DNA from: Echiichthys vipera
Lineage: Eukaryota; Chordata; Actinopteri; Perciformes; Trachinidae
Direction of reading: 5' to 3'
DNA: 64,000 nucleotides
Assembly (NCBI GenBank): GCA_963691815.1
Contig: OY829662.1
Span: forward strand, 22,798,062 to 22,862,061
Position numbers and translations under genes: made by a program. Positions 1-22,188 of this stretch are shown here, piece after piece. Each line of letters begins with the position of its first letter. The stretch's first letter is position 1. The notes beneath the pieces are model-generated. The model was not told the origin of the DNA. It saw only the letters and a program-made list of their open reading frames with translations, and made no database searches.

Positions 1-2523
1 CTTACCAGCAGCTTGAGACAAGAAGAGGAGAGCAGTCTGCTGCTAACCTTCTCCGACAGAAACTTCAAGAATCTGGCATGGGTTTTGATGATTATCCTGG
101 CAGTGACTACTATGGAGCCACCCCACCCCACCATAGTCAAGGACACATGCTAAATAGGCAACATCAGATGTCTTCTGGTAGGTCCAGTCTGTCGCCACAA
201 GATTCTAAACTACCAGACAGTTCCGTGCCAAAAGGCTATTTCCCATCTGGCAAGAAGAAAGGCAGGCCCGTAGGGAGTGTAAATAAACAAAAACGGGCCC
301 AGAACCAAGCCCAAACACAGGGTCAGGGTCAGCCTCAAGCCCAGGCTCAGAGCACAAGTCAGAGTGCTCCTCCAGCCCTACCCAGTCCAAATGTAGCTGC
401 AGCCACAACCCCACCGTTGGTGCACTCTACCAGCAGCACACCACCCCCTTCAGCGCCCCCTCTGACAGAAAATAAAAACACTCCCCCACTGACCCCACCA
501 ATTTTAACCCAGATAGTGAAAGTGGATGTTGAGAGTGAGGACACACAGCCAGAGATCGAGGTCAAACCTGTGCGGAGGAGACGCAGGGGTGTGAAAGATG
601 AAGACGAGTCACTACAAGCCAGAGGACGACAGAGAAGAAGGAGGAGAGGAGCAGCGGCCGCAGCGCCACCAGTGGCCAAAGATGACCCAGACACACCTTT
701 AGGGGCAGGAGGGAGCCCTGGCATACATAGAGTATTCATGGATCCAAATAGAAAGGGCCCGTTTGTTCCTCACATACACGTAGAGAACAAAATACCAGAG
801 ATAGGGGCAGTGTGCACCATTGTAAATGCTGAGGAGGAGAAGATGAAAGGAGAGCGTAGTGCCGTTGGAGGGAAAGCAAGCGGGAGTGGAATTGATTCTC
901 CCCTGACCTCAGCTCTTTCCTCCCAGTTATCTAAGAGAGACAGAGAATCAGAGAAAGGGGAGACAGACGAGGTGGAAACTACACTTCAGTCAGGGAAAGC
1001 TCTTCCTTCATCTGGCTATATTGTCTCAGGCCCTGTGATTACAGAGACCAATCACTCTGGCCGCCTGCTCTGCTGCCTGTGTCAGAAATGGGCAAATTAC
1101 AAACACCTTGGAGACCTCTACGGGCCTTTCTATCCAGCTGAATACGCTGCCAAGCTCCCCAAGAACCAGCCCCAGGTCCGACAATGTCAAGCTACCACAG
1201 GCACAAACAAAACCGGACCAAATTCAGACACATGCTCAAATGCTTTGAGCGCCACCCAAGACACACAAACGCAAGATGCTCAGTTTACCAAGCCCCAAAC
1301 TGAGAGCTACTATGCCATCAGCCTTGATTCAAACCCAGTACCTCTCACCAGTACAGTCGGAACTGCCCCCACAGGTGATAGAGAGGAAATGATGATGCAC
1401 ATGACCGGCAAGTTCAGTAACACCGCCTCCTCTTCCTCCTCCTCTTCCTCCTGCTCTTACACCAGTAAAGCAAAATCTCTAACCTGGGACATGAATCTAG
1501 ATATCCGGCCTATCCCTGAGCTTAAGAGAGAGCCAGACCTGGAGATCGACCAGCAAATGCCGCAAATCCAGCAACAGCTGCAGCAGCCAACAGACGAAGC
1601 TCAGCAACGACCTCAACACAGAAAGCTGACCTCACACCCGCGCTTTAAAAGGAGGCACAAATCTAGTGAGGATTCCCCCAGAATGGTGCCATCCAACAGT
1701 AAGGCGTCCCTGCCCTTCCAGCCCCCACCACCTGCCTTGGACTCCCTGGGACCTTTGGCACAACTCGCCCAGCTGCCTCAGATGCCCATGGACCCAGAGG
1801 AGCTGTGGGTCCACGAAGGATGCATAGTGTGGACCAGTGGAGTGTATCTTGTCAATGGGAGACTGTATGGCCTGCAAGAGGCACTAGATGGCGCCAGAGA
1901 AACGGTGAGTCTCCTCCTTTACAAAGACAACACATGCTCTACAGTATTTTATTAATAGTGCTGTGTGTTTATTGATCCCTTCTTTGCCGTTCCCTCTGTC
2001 TCGGCTCAGTCCTGCTCTTACTGTGAGATGGTAGGCTCAACCCTTGGCTGCTACAGTAAAGGCTGTACACTTCGCTACCACTACCTGTGTGCTATTGAAG
2101 CAGGTGAGTGGATGCATTTAATACAGACACACTGTCAAAAGTGAGTCGATGTGAAATACTCTCTGCCAGCTCTGTGTGGCAATATCTGTCCTGTATTAAT
2201 ATACTGCCTCCCTCTTCCAGATTGCTCTCTGAACGAAGACAACTTCTCACTGCGGTGTCCGAAGCACAAGGTAAAGAAGGAGAGGTTGGTCTTTGTTTTG
2301 TGTGATTCAGTGAAAATCCTCCCTTTTTTCATTTGTTACTTTTGTTCCTTACCCCCTTATAACTGTTCTTTCATTTATTTATTTTCAATCTCTTCCTCTA
2401 ACCCCAACAATTTTCTTTCCCCATTTGTCTCTCGGTCTCCCCTCTCCTCCTGTCTTCACTCAGTTCACCCAGAGCATCCGGCCAGCCAAGTCAGTGTACC
2501 TGGAGCAGTCAGAGAGAGGCTGA
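1..2523 (+). CDS. tcf20: Transcription factor 20 (TCF20), C-terminal part, 5' truncated by the window
   Basis: Nuclear chromatin-associated transcriptional co-regulator. Four exons are visible: 1-1904 (open to the left edge, codons in phase from base 3), 2010-2103, 2221-2270 and 2464-2523. Junction phases 0, 1 and 0 match, with GT donors and AG acceptors. About 701 residues are present; the human protein is about 1960. An AT-hook-like core KKKGRPVGSVNKQKR is encoded near 249-297, followed by basic clusters (RRRRRG). The C-terminus is an extended PHD finger: CCLCQKWANYKHLGDLYGPFYP near 1069-1135, then WVHEGCIVWT, LYGLQEALDGARE, the exon-2 block CSYCEMVGSTLGCYSKGC, and FSLRCPKHK. It ends EQSERG, as I recall the TCF20 end; the paralogue RAI1 stops just after CPKHK, so TCF20 is preferred. 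Ser- and Gln-rich tracts lie between the two parts of the finger. The ATG at 78 is internal and not the true start. Confidence 0.92.
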
Positions 2524-2564
2524 GAGAAACGCAGAAGAAGAAGAGACACAGCAGTCTGGGAGCT
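2524..2564 (+). other. tcf20: Short 3' UTR segment ending at a strong splice donor, tcf20
   Basis: After the stop at 2521-2523 the sequence reaches GTGAGT at 2565, a full donor consensus only 41 nt downstream. That spacing is short enough to escape nonsense-mediated decay. A final non-coding exon is therefore likely; the best acceptor I see is CCTTTCCTAG at 6006-6015. This is inferred from splice signals only. Confidence 0.4.
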
Positions 2565-4449
2565 GTGAGTTTAAAATCTGTAGCGTGTGTGCGTGTTTGT
2601 GTGTGTGTGTGTGTCAGTGTGCAGTGTGTGTCGTAAATATGTCTATTATTCATTCCTTCAAAAACTGGAATGAAAATGCGTTTCATAGTGTGAACTAGTG
2701 TCCCAGAACGGTGGTCTGTATAAAACCATAAAGACTGGAAAACACAACTTCCCATAATGGGTGTTAACCAGTGTTCTACTAGTTACTGAAAATAATTAGT
2801 TATTTACTAGTTCCACCAAAAACTAATGCATACTGTCACAAGTAACTTTTTAGTCACTTTTTAAATGTCTACTTTGAAATAGAGCCATTGGTAATGTGCC
2901 TATAACTTTCATGTCAGAACTGCGTTGAATTGTGTGTAGGGATGGCTATCATTGTCAAGTATGGATACTGCTACTCTAATCAATCAAATGCTTTAAAAAA
3001 AAAAAACAAGAATACCTTCAGAACAGGATGCTAATGTTTTTTGTTTTAGCCTCAATATAACTAAATGTGGTTTTCAGCAAAGTCACTATATAAATTCAAT
3101 AATATATCACCGGAAACAAATCTAACATGCAATGAAATATACCGTATTCCTGCCATCACGACACTTAGGGGAGTTTAGAAAGAATGAAGAACACAGACAT
3201 GAGTCAGTATCAGTGGTTCCTCCTGTCCTCTGTCCTCCCTCTGCTGAGGTGAGTCCTGTATTAACCTTGTTAATTACCCATGTGCAGGGCGTGCTGCTAG
3301 AGAGACGGAGAGGCTTCTCTCTGACAGCAGCTGAGGTTGCAATCATTTGCCAAACTTTAAGATGCGCGGCAGTCCAAGCTAAACTTTTATACAACAGCGT
3401 TTGTTTTAGCTTGTTTGTAACAATTAGTAGCTCGCTGTGCTTGTGTAAAACATAATGGTGTGAATATGAGACATAGCAGAGTGGAATATCGCTTGTCTAT
3501 ATGAATGCCTTTAAGAAGACTTAGACTTTTCTTTATTGATCCCTTTGGGGCGACTCGCGCAAGGAAATTGGATTTTCAGCAGCTTACAAAACACTTGTGT
3601 AGAAAATAAGGAGGTATAAAAAATACAGTATAAGATAAACATTAACGCTTAGCTAAATAAATACAGAAAGTAAAACAATATACTGTAAACGAACTCTTAA
3701 ATATAGAAGGTAAACAATAGACAGTAAACAATAAACTCTTAGCCAAATCTATATAATGTAGCGATAATAATACAAGTAAAGATCAAATTCAAGGAAAATG
3801 AAATCAAATAAGTTAAGTGTAGAGAACTGTATAGAGGATAAATAAAGATAAATAAGGATCAAATATATAGCACTGTATATGGCTTTGTGTATTATACAGT
3901 TGATGATAAATGACATTCGTGGAAATTAGCAGTTCAATTAAATGATTGCACTTAAGTGGTGGATTAAGTTGTCGCACAAAAAGAATTCAGGTATGTATGA
4001 GTAGATTATTAATTGCACAGTGAGTGGCTACCACTCCTTCCCTTCTGAGAAGAACATGTGTATTTATAGTATTGGCTTTTTACTTGCGAAGGTTGCACTT
4101 AAGGGGTCTCACCAGCGTAGTCCGAGGAGCTCCAATCAGACACAGATGATGCAGTGTAACGTCAGCTTGAAAACACTCAACGTCTTTAATAATTTAGCCC
4201 TGGGGCCTGTTTCATATCGGGGTTCAGCACCCTGTCCTATTGAGCCTATGTAAATGTATACGAGACCCCCCCTCCCTCACTTGCCTGGTGATTGCCAAGA
4301 TAAAAACGAGGTAAAAAGCCTTTCAGTAACGGTTATTTAGTTAGAACACTAGCTCCTGCCAAACGTAATGGAGTTACTGTAACGCAACTGTCTGTCTGAC
4401 GTTCCTGCCTGTTATAGTGAAGGTTTTCAACACCACCGTACTCTACGGG

Positions 4450-4577
4450 GGAATTGTTGGGTCTCTGTAAATCATAAATAAGTCATAGAGTGTGGTCTTT
4501 ACCTACTCTGTAAAGTGTCCTGAGATAACTTTTGTTATGATTTGGCACTATAAATAAAACTGAATTGAATTGAATTA
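4450..4577 (+). repeat. L2-type LINE 3' tail
   Basis: Contains 'cctgagataacttttgtta', 'tgatttggcactataaataaa' and then (gaatt)n at 4561-4576. This arrangement is characteristic of the 3' ends of fish L2-like LINEs. Only the tail is present. Confidence 0.6.
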
Positions 4578-5573
4578 ACACATTAGTCCCAACACTGTTA
4601 TATAGTGGTGTTCTGCAGCTAACCCTCGACTATAAACCACCTAACAGGTTCAGTCCCCACAAATGCATTTTCATCTGTTCATCATTTGGTTGGAGACTGC
4701 TTTCTCATGAATGTATCTCCAGTGAATGGCCACCAATTTGTTCCCTCAGGGCTGTTTATACCTTTTCTATTCAGACAATTTAATTTCACACAGCAATGCA
4801 ATAGCTAGTCTACTGTAATCATCGTGCTCTCGCACTCCTCCTCAGCTCACCTTAGTGGCAGTGCGGCTGCCTGTCACTCCCTCTCACTACCTCCCCCTCA
4901 CTTTCAATCAGCCTGTCCTCATGGAAACTGCGGACACACCATATCTCTCCGTTTCTTTGTCTCCTTATAGTATACTAAGGATTTAGCAACTTTTCCTCTT
5001 TACCTAATCAAGCTTCGCAAGGATAGTTTCCTGGCTATAACCAATCACTTGGCAATAGATGCTTCATCTTTCTTTCATCCCCATTAGCACCCGCGACAGC
5101 ATCGGCTAGTTCTGGGGTCCGACATACACACAACATACACATTAGAAACATACATGTATACATGACACAACAAAAGCAAAAAATGGCAGCTCCCTAATAA
5201 TTACGAAACCTCAGAAAAACATCTGACAGACATCACCAGATTCCATTCTATACTTTGGTACCTTAAATAAACTGGTATAATACACTCACAAAGTAAATAC
5301 ATAACAAAAAGAAATCACATTATTAAGCATTACCTGTCTGAAGTAACCCCAACCATGCACTTCAACTGCCCATACACATATATCCACTCCAAGAATATAC
5401 TCCATTCAAGCTGTAAAGCAGTCGTCTTTATAGACTAGATATGTGAAATCATAATTCATTCTAAGAGATCCTGTTTTAACAGCATTTTAAACCGATCACT
5501 GTTACTTTCATGAGCAATATGAACTGGTAGAGTTCCAGGTGACCATAGCTCAGTGCAGAGCTGTTCTTTGTGT

Positions 5574-5630
5574 GTACTGAGATAACTTTTGTTATGATTT
5601 GGCATTATAAATAACATTGAATTGAATTTG
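5574..5630 (+). repeat. Second L2-type LINE 3' tail fragment
   Basis: Carries 'tgagataacttttgttatga' followed by 'tttggcattataaataacat' and 'tgaattgaattt', closely matching the tail at 4450-4577. Confidence 0.55.
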
Positions 5631-6015
5631 TTTTATACCTGTTCTCAATCTGAGGGAAGCCCACCTGGCAACAGCTCTTCGATTGATTAGAAAATTCAAT
5701 TTTGAATTGAAATGTATTTCTTCAACTTTATGGGATTCAAAATGAAAGGGTTTGGGTGCGTGCCTCGACTCGTGATTACACATTTAAATGAGGTGGAGTC
5801 TGTCAGTGAGTCAGATAATACGTTAAGGACTGTGTGGCAATAATACCAGAAGCTGTGATTACATGCTCACTGGTCCAATTCCAAAGACTTCTCACAGAGG
5901 TTGTCGCCATTAAAGAGAATGTGTGTGCGTGAGAGAGCAGTTCATTCTTTGTGCCAAAATGCTTCGGTGCCCGTTGATGATGCTAACCCCCACTTGCCTG
6001 TGTTCCCTTTCCTAG

Positions 6016-9000
6016 GTGAGATTGGACAATAGAAGAGTGAGGAATCGGACGCGTTTGTGAAGCAGACCCAAATGTGAAAGGACAGGACTGGCATCTGTGA
6101 CGGAGAACATCAAAAGGGAATGTACAATATCTCAACGGGAATCAGCATTATTTACATTTAAGACAATGGCGAAAAGTAACCTTTTTCCTAAGAGAACCGT
6201 TGCTCTTTACTTAAAAGCAGCAAAAGAAAAAAAGCAACATGGACTTGCAACATGGAGGAGCGGAGCTACAAGCGAAAGAAGAAAAAAAAAACTTCAGAGA
6301 TCAAATAAAAAGAGACGTCGAGACTGACGGAAGAACAAAAGAAACAAACTTCCTCTCTAGGCTCACTTTGATTTTCCTCAGACACCCTCAAAGTGTCAAA
6401 CTCTTGTTTATCATCATCTGTATTATCATTTACCTTTTGTTTTTTCTTGGTGTTCTTTCGGAGGCTTTGAAGAGGCGCATTCAAGGCGAGGAAAGGGGAG
6501 AATTTTGTATCCTCTCACCAGTAGTATTTTATCTTGTGATATTAGGGCGACCACAGTTATTATTTTAGTCCTCATTATTATTTTGTATCCTCATCAGTAT
6601 TTACTCATGAAAATGAAATGGATGTATCTCACCTTATATTCAGTCAACACATGAATTGGGTTTATTTTTTATTTTCATTCCTGGAGAGGGAGGAGCCAGA
6701 GTGGTGTTGTCTGGAATGTCAGGGTCGAGTTTGCCACAAAGACATTATTGCCTTGGAGAACGGACAGCTGTTGCCTTTCAAATATTCACGTGTATGAGTG
6801 AAGAGCGTGCGTGTGTGCGCGTGTGTGTGTGAGTGAGAGAGAGGCTGAAAAAATTGCAGATATCTGGGTCTTTGATTCCATTTTTGGTCCTTTTGAAAAG
6901 TGTTCTTATTTTTCATCACAGGTTTTTACGGTACAGATAGTATTCATGAAAAATTAGATGGACGCAGTCTTATTTTTCAAGTACAAAATGTTCGTAACGT
7001 GCAAAGAGAAGGACAGAGCCTTGTAAGAGGAGATAACACTATGGACTGATGCGTGTCCGCCATCTTTAAGCGCGCTGACAGGAAGAAGATGAACAGGACA
7101 CTGAGGAGTTTTGGTCGTTGTGGAACTGTGTACTGGGTGCACAAGTGCCGTGTTCTACATAGGAAGTTACGTTTGACTGACAGGCGGCAGTCCCTCGTAC
7201 AGTGACGAAATCATTTTTTGGAACTGGAATCTTTAGAGACGGTGTCCTATGAACAGCTGTGATTGGCTAGCCGTCCTGGCCAATGAGGAGTAAGCCTTAC
7301 CAAGTACTTCTGAATGCTTTCGTTCTTTAGTGACGCAGCGGCGATTTGATCGGGAGATGCAAAATCCATTCAAAAGAAGCATTGCCATAAAATTTCAAAG
7401 TGAGTCGTACACGGTGTTGTCTTTATCATTTTTTATTGTTATTCTTGTAAAAAAAAAAAAAAGTCAAGCTGAGAAGACAGTTACACTATCAAAACATGCT
7501 GTATTAGAAACCTGTCAATATGTATATGAATTATGAATACACTTTAAAAAATGCTTCAACTACGCTCCATTTATTTTTGTCACTTTTGTTGCACTGATAA
7601 AAAGCACCTGTTTCAGTTCCGTTTAACGTTTTTCTAACCCAGTTTTTCCCAACTCCCTCTGCCTCCTTGTTATTTTGCACATATATTTACACACAAGCTT
7701 TCGCCGTCTCTATTTCTATCTCCCTTTTTTTCCCTCCCTTCCTTTTCCATTTGAGGGGCGTGCATAACCCCATTCTGACTTTTTCAGACAGGTTATAAAT
7801 GTTCTCGGGGGCCAGAAACCTGTACCAGGTCAATTTGGTTTCCGCCGATCGATGAAATTCACACTGAAACTAAATAAGCTTAAATGTAAAATAGGAAACC
7901 AAAATGTCTGATTTCTCTTACGTAGAGCAGTAAATAGTCTAAATAACTTGCAGTAAATAGATTGAAATAGATGTTAAAATGAAATAGTAGATGAAAGTGG
8001 ATTTTCATAAATGAAATTGCGGTAGTCTCCATATTAAGATGTACTGTATTTCTGCTACAGTGGCTTACAGTAAACTGATTCCCACCTCAGCAGATACTGC
8101 TCCAGGGTGGGTGGGAAGAGTAGAGAAGCGTAATTGGTAATATACAATGAATACAAATGATTATAGATAGATGTTTTATACAGCATGTATTGAAATGGAT
8201 ACAAAATTGAAACTAGTGAAAAATAATGGATAGACAGCTGAAAAAGGGTAGCCAAACTAATAGATAACAGGTGCAATAGCCACTGGACACATGGTGAAAT
8301 ACAGAAAAAGTAGTGCATGAACAGTTGAAATAGCTATGGGTGTAATTGGTAAAAAAAAATAAAAAATAGCTAGCGCAAATATTGGATAGGTGGATAGATA
8401 TAGTTGTTGAAATGTATAGCTAAAAGTGATGGCTAAACGTTTTAGGATAAAAATAGGCCTAAAAGAATTGGCTAAGTACCTAAAAGTCACGCAGAAACAG
8501 AAGGCTAGTTTGCCTAAAAATAGGGAAAACAGTAAAGATAACTAAAAGTATAAATGGTTGAGATATATATCTTAAAGTAATGGTGAAATTGATCAAATTA
8601 TTAAAGAAATAGTGAACTTCCCTAAAAGGAAAGCCAATGCTCACGGTTTAAACTGAGCTAAAAGTGTGCTAATGGATAACTGGTTAAAAACGTTGAGTTC
8701 CTTCTACTCAAAGTAGTGATGTAAATGTGACCATTCTGTTTGACTGCAGTTATTAAATAACCCACCCTCAAGCCCCCTGTGGAGTCACCACCTCTCAGGG
8801 TCAAATAGTTGACCGTGAAAATTGCTGTACACATATGGTAGTGCAAAGCAATGTTATCTGTGTATCTGTGTATCTGACATGCTTATTCACAGTGTCAAGG
8901 TCATGTTGAATTTCATATGAAAAGAGTGAATGCTGCATGCTTTTACGGGCTGGATAGTATTGGGAGAAGAAGCAGATAAGAGGAGAGATGCATGAAATAG

Positions 9001-9086
9001 ATCAAAATGAGTGTAGGAATCATAATGAAAACAGATGGAACAGAGTTGTCTGGTTTGGATTTATAGGGATGGATTAAAGAAGAGGA

Positions 9087-9137
<51 letters not shown>

Positions 9138-9841
9138 TCCTCTGGGGTTGGATCATAAAGACTGACAGTCACTCCGCTCGCAGAGGTCAGTGTGACGGCC
9201 AAAATCCTCCATCACTCTCACTATCTGACGAAGAGTGAAAGGGAGCGCAGACGGCGGGAGGAGCACGGCCGCATGCTTCTTTTACCTGCCACGCTCAACT
9301 TTGATGAGGGAACTAAGGACAAAGTAGGAAGTAAGAGAGGCTGAAGGAGGTGAGGGCTTCTTTTTTTTCTTTTGTTCAGATTTAATTCACTGCTTGACGT
9401 CAACTGCTCAAAGGTATTGGTTTGAGCATCCGTCTCCTGGAAAGGTTCTATGGTGACAGCAATCTTCACTTCTTTCCCTCTGATTCAGCCATCTGTCTAC
9501 CTGCCAATTATTGTGCAGATTTTCTGTCACAGCCTTTGTTCTTTAAATGTGATTAGTCCTGTAAAACTGCTTGGTCCCCCGCACCTGCTCTTTCAAACAC
9601 CTCACTAATCATCTCAGGCAGTTGGGTAGAGCTGCTTCTCCTTGGAAACTAAGAGTGATCATTTGTGGAGGTGTATTTAAAGTCTGGATTATGAAAAACC
9701 TTTATTCTGATATTTCCTTGTCAGACATTCAACATACAGTGCCGACATGCTACTTATTATTTTTGAATACGTTTTGAATATGCACATCTGTCTCAATCCC
9801 TGCTATTCCTCCCCCAGCCCGAGCCCTCATTTAACCCCTGC
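6016..9841. other. tcf20 to gsg1-like intergenic region, possible tcf20 3' UTR exon at its left end
   Basis: No convincing coding exon. The left end may be the last tcf20 untranslated exon (acceptor at 6015). From about 8380 to 8670 there is a decayed repeat in which 'ctaaaag' recurs every few tens of bases. A (GT)n microsatellite sits at 9089-9136. The acceptor 'cctcccccag' at about 9817 may begin the first gsg1-like coding exon, implying an unplaced 5' non-coding exon. No terminal poly(A) signal for tcf20 could be fixed. Confidence 0.35.
9089..9136. repeat. (GT)24 microsatellite
   Basis: Uninterrupted GT dinucleotide run. Confidence 0.95.
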
Positions 9842-20160
<10,319 letters not shown>

Positions 20161-20271
20161 ACTATACTGCATACATCCAGACTGGGGACCTGTGTCTTGT
20201 CAGCAATGCTGTTACTAAATTTACTATTTGCAATTGTCATAGTTTAAACAGGAGACAACTTGTTGCTGTTG

Positions 20272-20277
20272 AATAAA
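20272..20277 (+). terminator. Candidate poly(A) signal of the gsg1-like gene
   Basis: AATAAA 112 bp after the stop codon. Confidence 0.6.
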
Positions 20278-20401
20278 TGTAATCATCGTGCTGCTGGTCG
20301 TGTGAAACATTTCACTTTTTGTCTCCAAAATGAAAAACAATCCTTTTAATTAATATAGCAAGAAACAAAAAATAACTTCAATAATTGGTTGAAAATCAAG
20401 T

Positions 20402-20407
20402 TTTATT
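20402..20407 (-). terminator. Candidate poly(A) signal of the EMP gene
   Basis: TTTATT on the plus strand is AATAAA on the minus strand, about 1.3 kb after the EMP stop. If used, the two convergent transcripts end about 125 bp apart. Another TTTATT occurs near 21476, so the choice is uncertain. Confidence 0.35.
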
Positions 20408-21715
20408 GTTTGTAAAAATTATTGTCATTTCATCCATAATGAAGAAAATGCAAGCAGAAATAAAACAGCATTAGACATACTATGGGAAAAAACAAACATA
20501 TTTACATATATCTCACGCTTTAAGAGTCAAGGCAGTCCGTCACACTGATGGGAAACAACGCAGAGGTTACTGCTGTCTGTTTGGATTAACAGTCCGACAT
20601 TTGGTGGATTTAGGTTAAATGGCATGTTTCAGACATACTAGTTTAGTGGATATTGTTGCAACTTTGGGGTTCATTGCTCTGACCTATTTTGTTTTTAAAA
20701 CAATAATGTATCGTAAGAGTTTGTATGTGATTTGGCACTACACTTCCACACCACTTTGATGTCCTCCTTAACACAATTACCAGACAAACTCTGTTGTATT
20801 AGTTTGCTGATTCTATATTATATATCGGCACATCATGGGATCATTAGATTACACACGTTTTGGGTTTTAATGACACTTAAGACTTCCTACAGGCACAGCT
20901 TTGTCGATCCATGCCGTCATCTCATAGATGCACTTTAATAAGTGGCGGGTTATATGAAGTAAGACCAGAGCAGATAAATGAAATAAAAATGATGAACTAA
21001 CAATTTAATAAGGTTGTTCTCACGATACCAGAATTTAAACTTTGATACAATACTACTACAAAAAAATAATACGTCTTCCAATACAAGATCTGCTTTTTTT
21101 TAATACTTCCGTTACTATGGAATGTGGATAGTGTATCTTTTTAAAACATGGTATCGAAAAGCATCAACCACCTTACAATAAAATAGCGAGAAAAAAACAA
21201 CACAAAATCACAAATTCGCCCCCTTTTTATCCAACACTCATATCCATATATAAATGTACATTACAAACAAAAGACCACAGATTTTACTGTTCAACCTGCT
21301 TTGTTACAAGCTGGAAATATCGATAGATCTTAATTTATCACATCATCTTATATCTTAAGGCAAATTTTGTTCAGTTAACGACAAAAAATACTTAATCCTT
21401 AGATGCCTTAGAAATCCAGCCCAAACTGTGGGTTGAAAATAAACTCAAATACAAATGTGCTTGATTGAGCTTGCATTTTATTGCAGAAAACACCCTGATG
21501 ATCAGACAGCAGACTCAATAAAACACCTGTATGTATTTGAGAGGATCAACGGATCGGATAAATCTGTAGCTGAATATACGCTAGCAGCTCAAATCTGAAT
21601 TCTAAAACAAATATAAACACTGTTTACACCATCTGTGACTAAAACCAGATTTCAGCTGAAAGAGTCGATCCAGCCAGAGGTTTGGGGCTGGTTGGAGCTT
21701 GCTCTAGTGTCCTTC
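20408..21715 (-). other. Probable EMP 3' UTR, no ORF
   Basis: AT-rich sequence between the EMP stop and the candidate poly(A) signal. No repeat of a family I recognise and no coding signal is seen. Its extent is inferred. Confidence 0.35.
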
Positions 21716-22146
21716 TCACGCAGTCTTCTTACGTAGCACAAAGTAAATGATGGAGGAGATGAATGTGAGAGCGAAAGAGATCCACGCCAGGATGAAGCAG
21801 TGACCGTAATAACCGAACTTCTCATCAATGTGGAAGCGGTCTGTGTAGATGGAGGCTGCGATCATGATGCACAGGCCTGAAGAGTAGAGAGAAATAAAGA
21901 GTAGTGAGGATAGAGAGAGGAAGAAATCAGCCAAAACAGGAAAGAGAAAAAAAAGCAAAGATACTCACACGCAAGAAGCTGAAAGATGCCTGAGATGGTG
22001 AACCTCTGTCCTTTCGGGAGGGTGAAGAGCTGAGCCACAAACACGAAGATACCCAGGATGGAGAATATACAAGCTAGCACTGAGCTGGCCTGCACTGCCT
22101 GGAGGTAATCTGCAGGGGGGGACAGAGAGAGCAACACAATCAAGAT

Positions 22147-22188
<42 letters not shown>

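Larger units (their letters stand above)
2565..6015. other. Probable tcf20 3' UTR intron; repeat-rich
   Basis: No coding exon seen. It holds a short (GT)n near 2600 and an AT-rich interspersed repeat from about 3516. The repeat opens with a segment common in fish genomes, 'ctttattgatccctttggggcgac', and runs as A/T-rich sequence to about 4260. Two L2-like 3' tails follow (listed separately). The remainder is unique-looking AT-rich DNA. Confidence 0.45.

Noticed and set aside
2151..2636. ORF across tcf20 exon 3 and intron
   Set aside because: It overlaps the true exon in another frame; the in-phase exon reading is TCF20.
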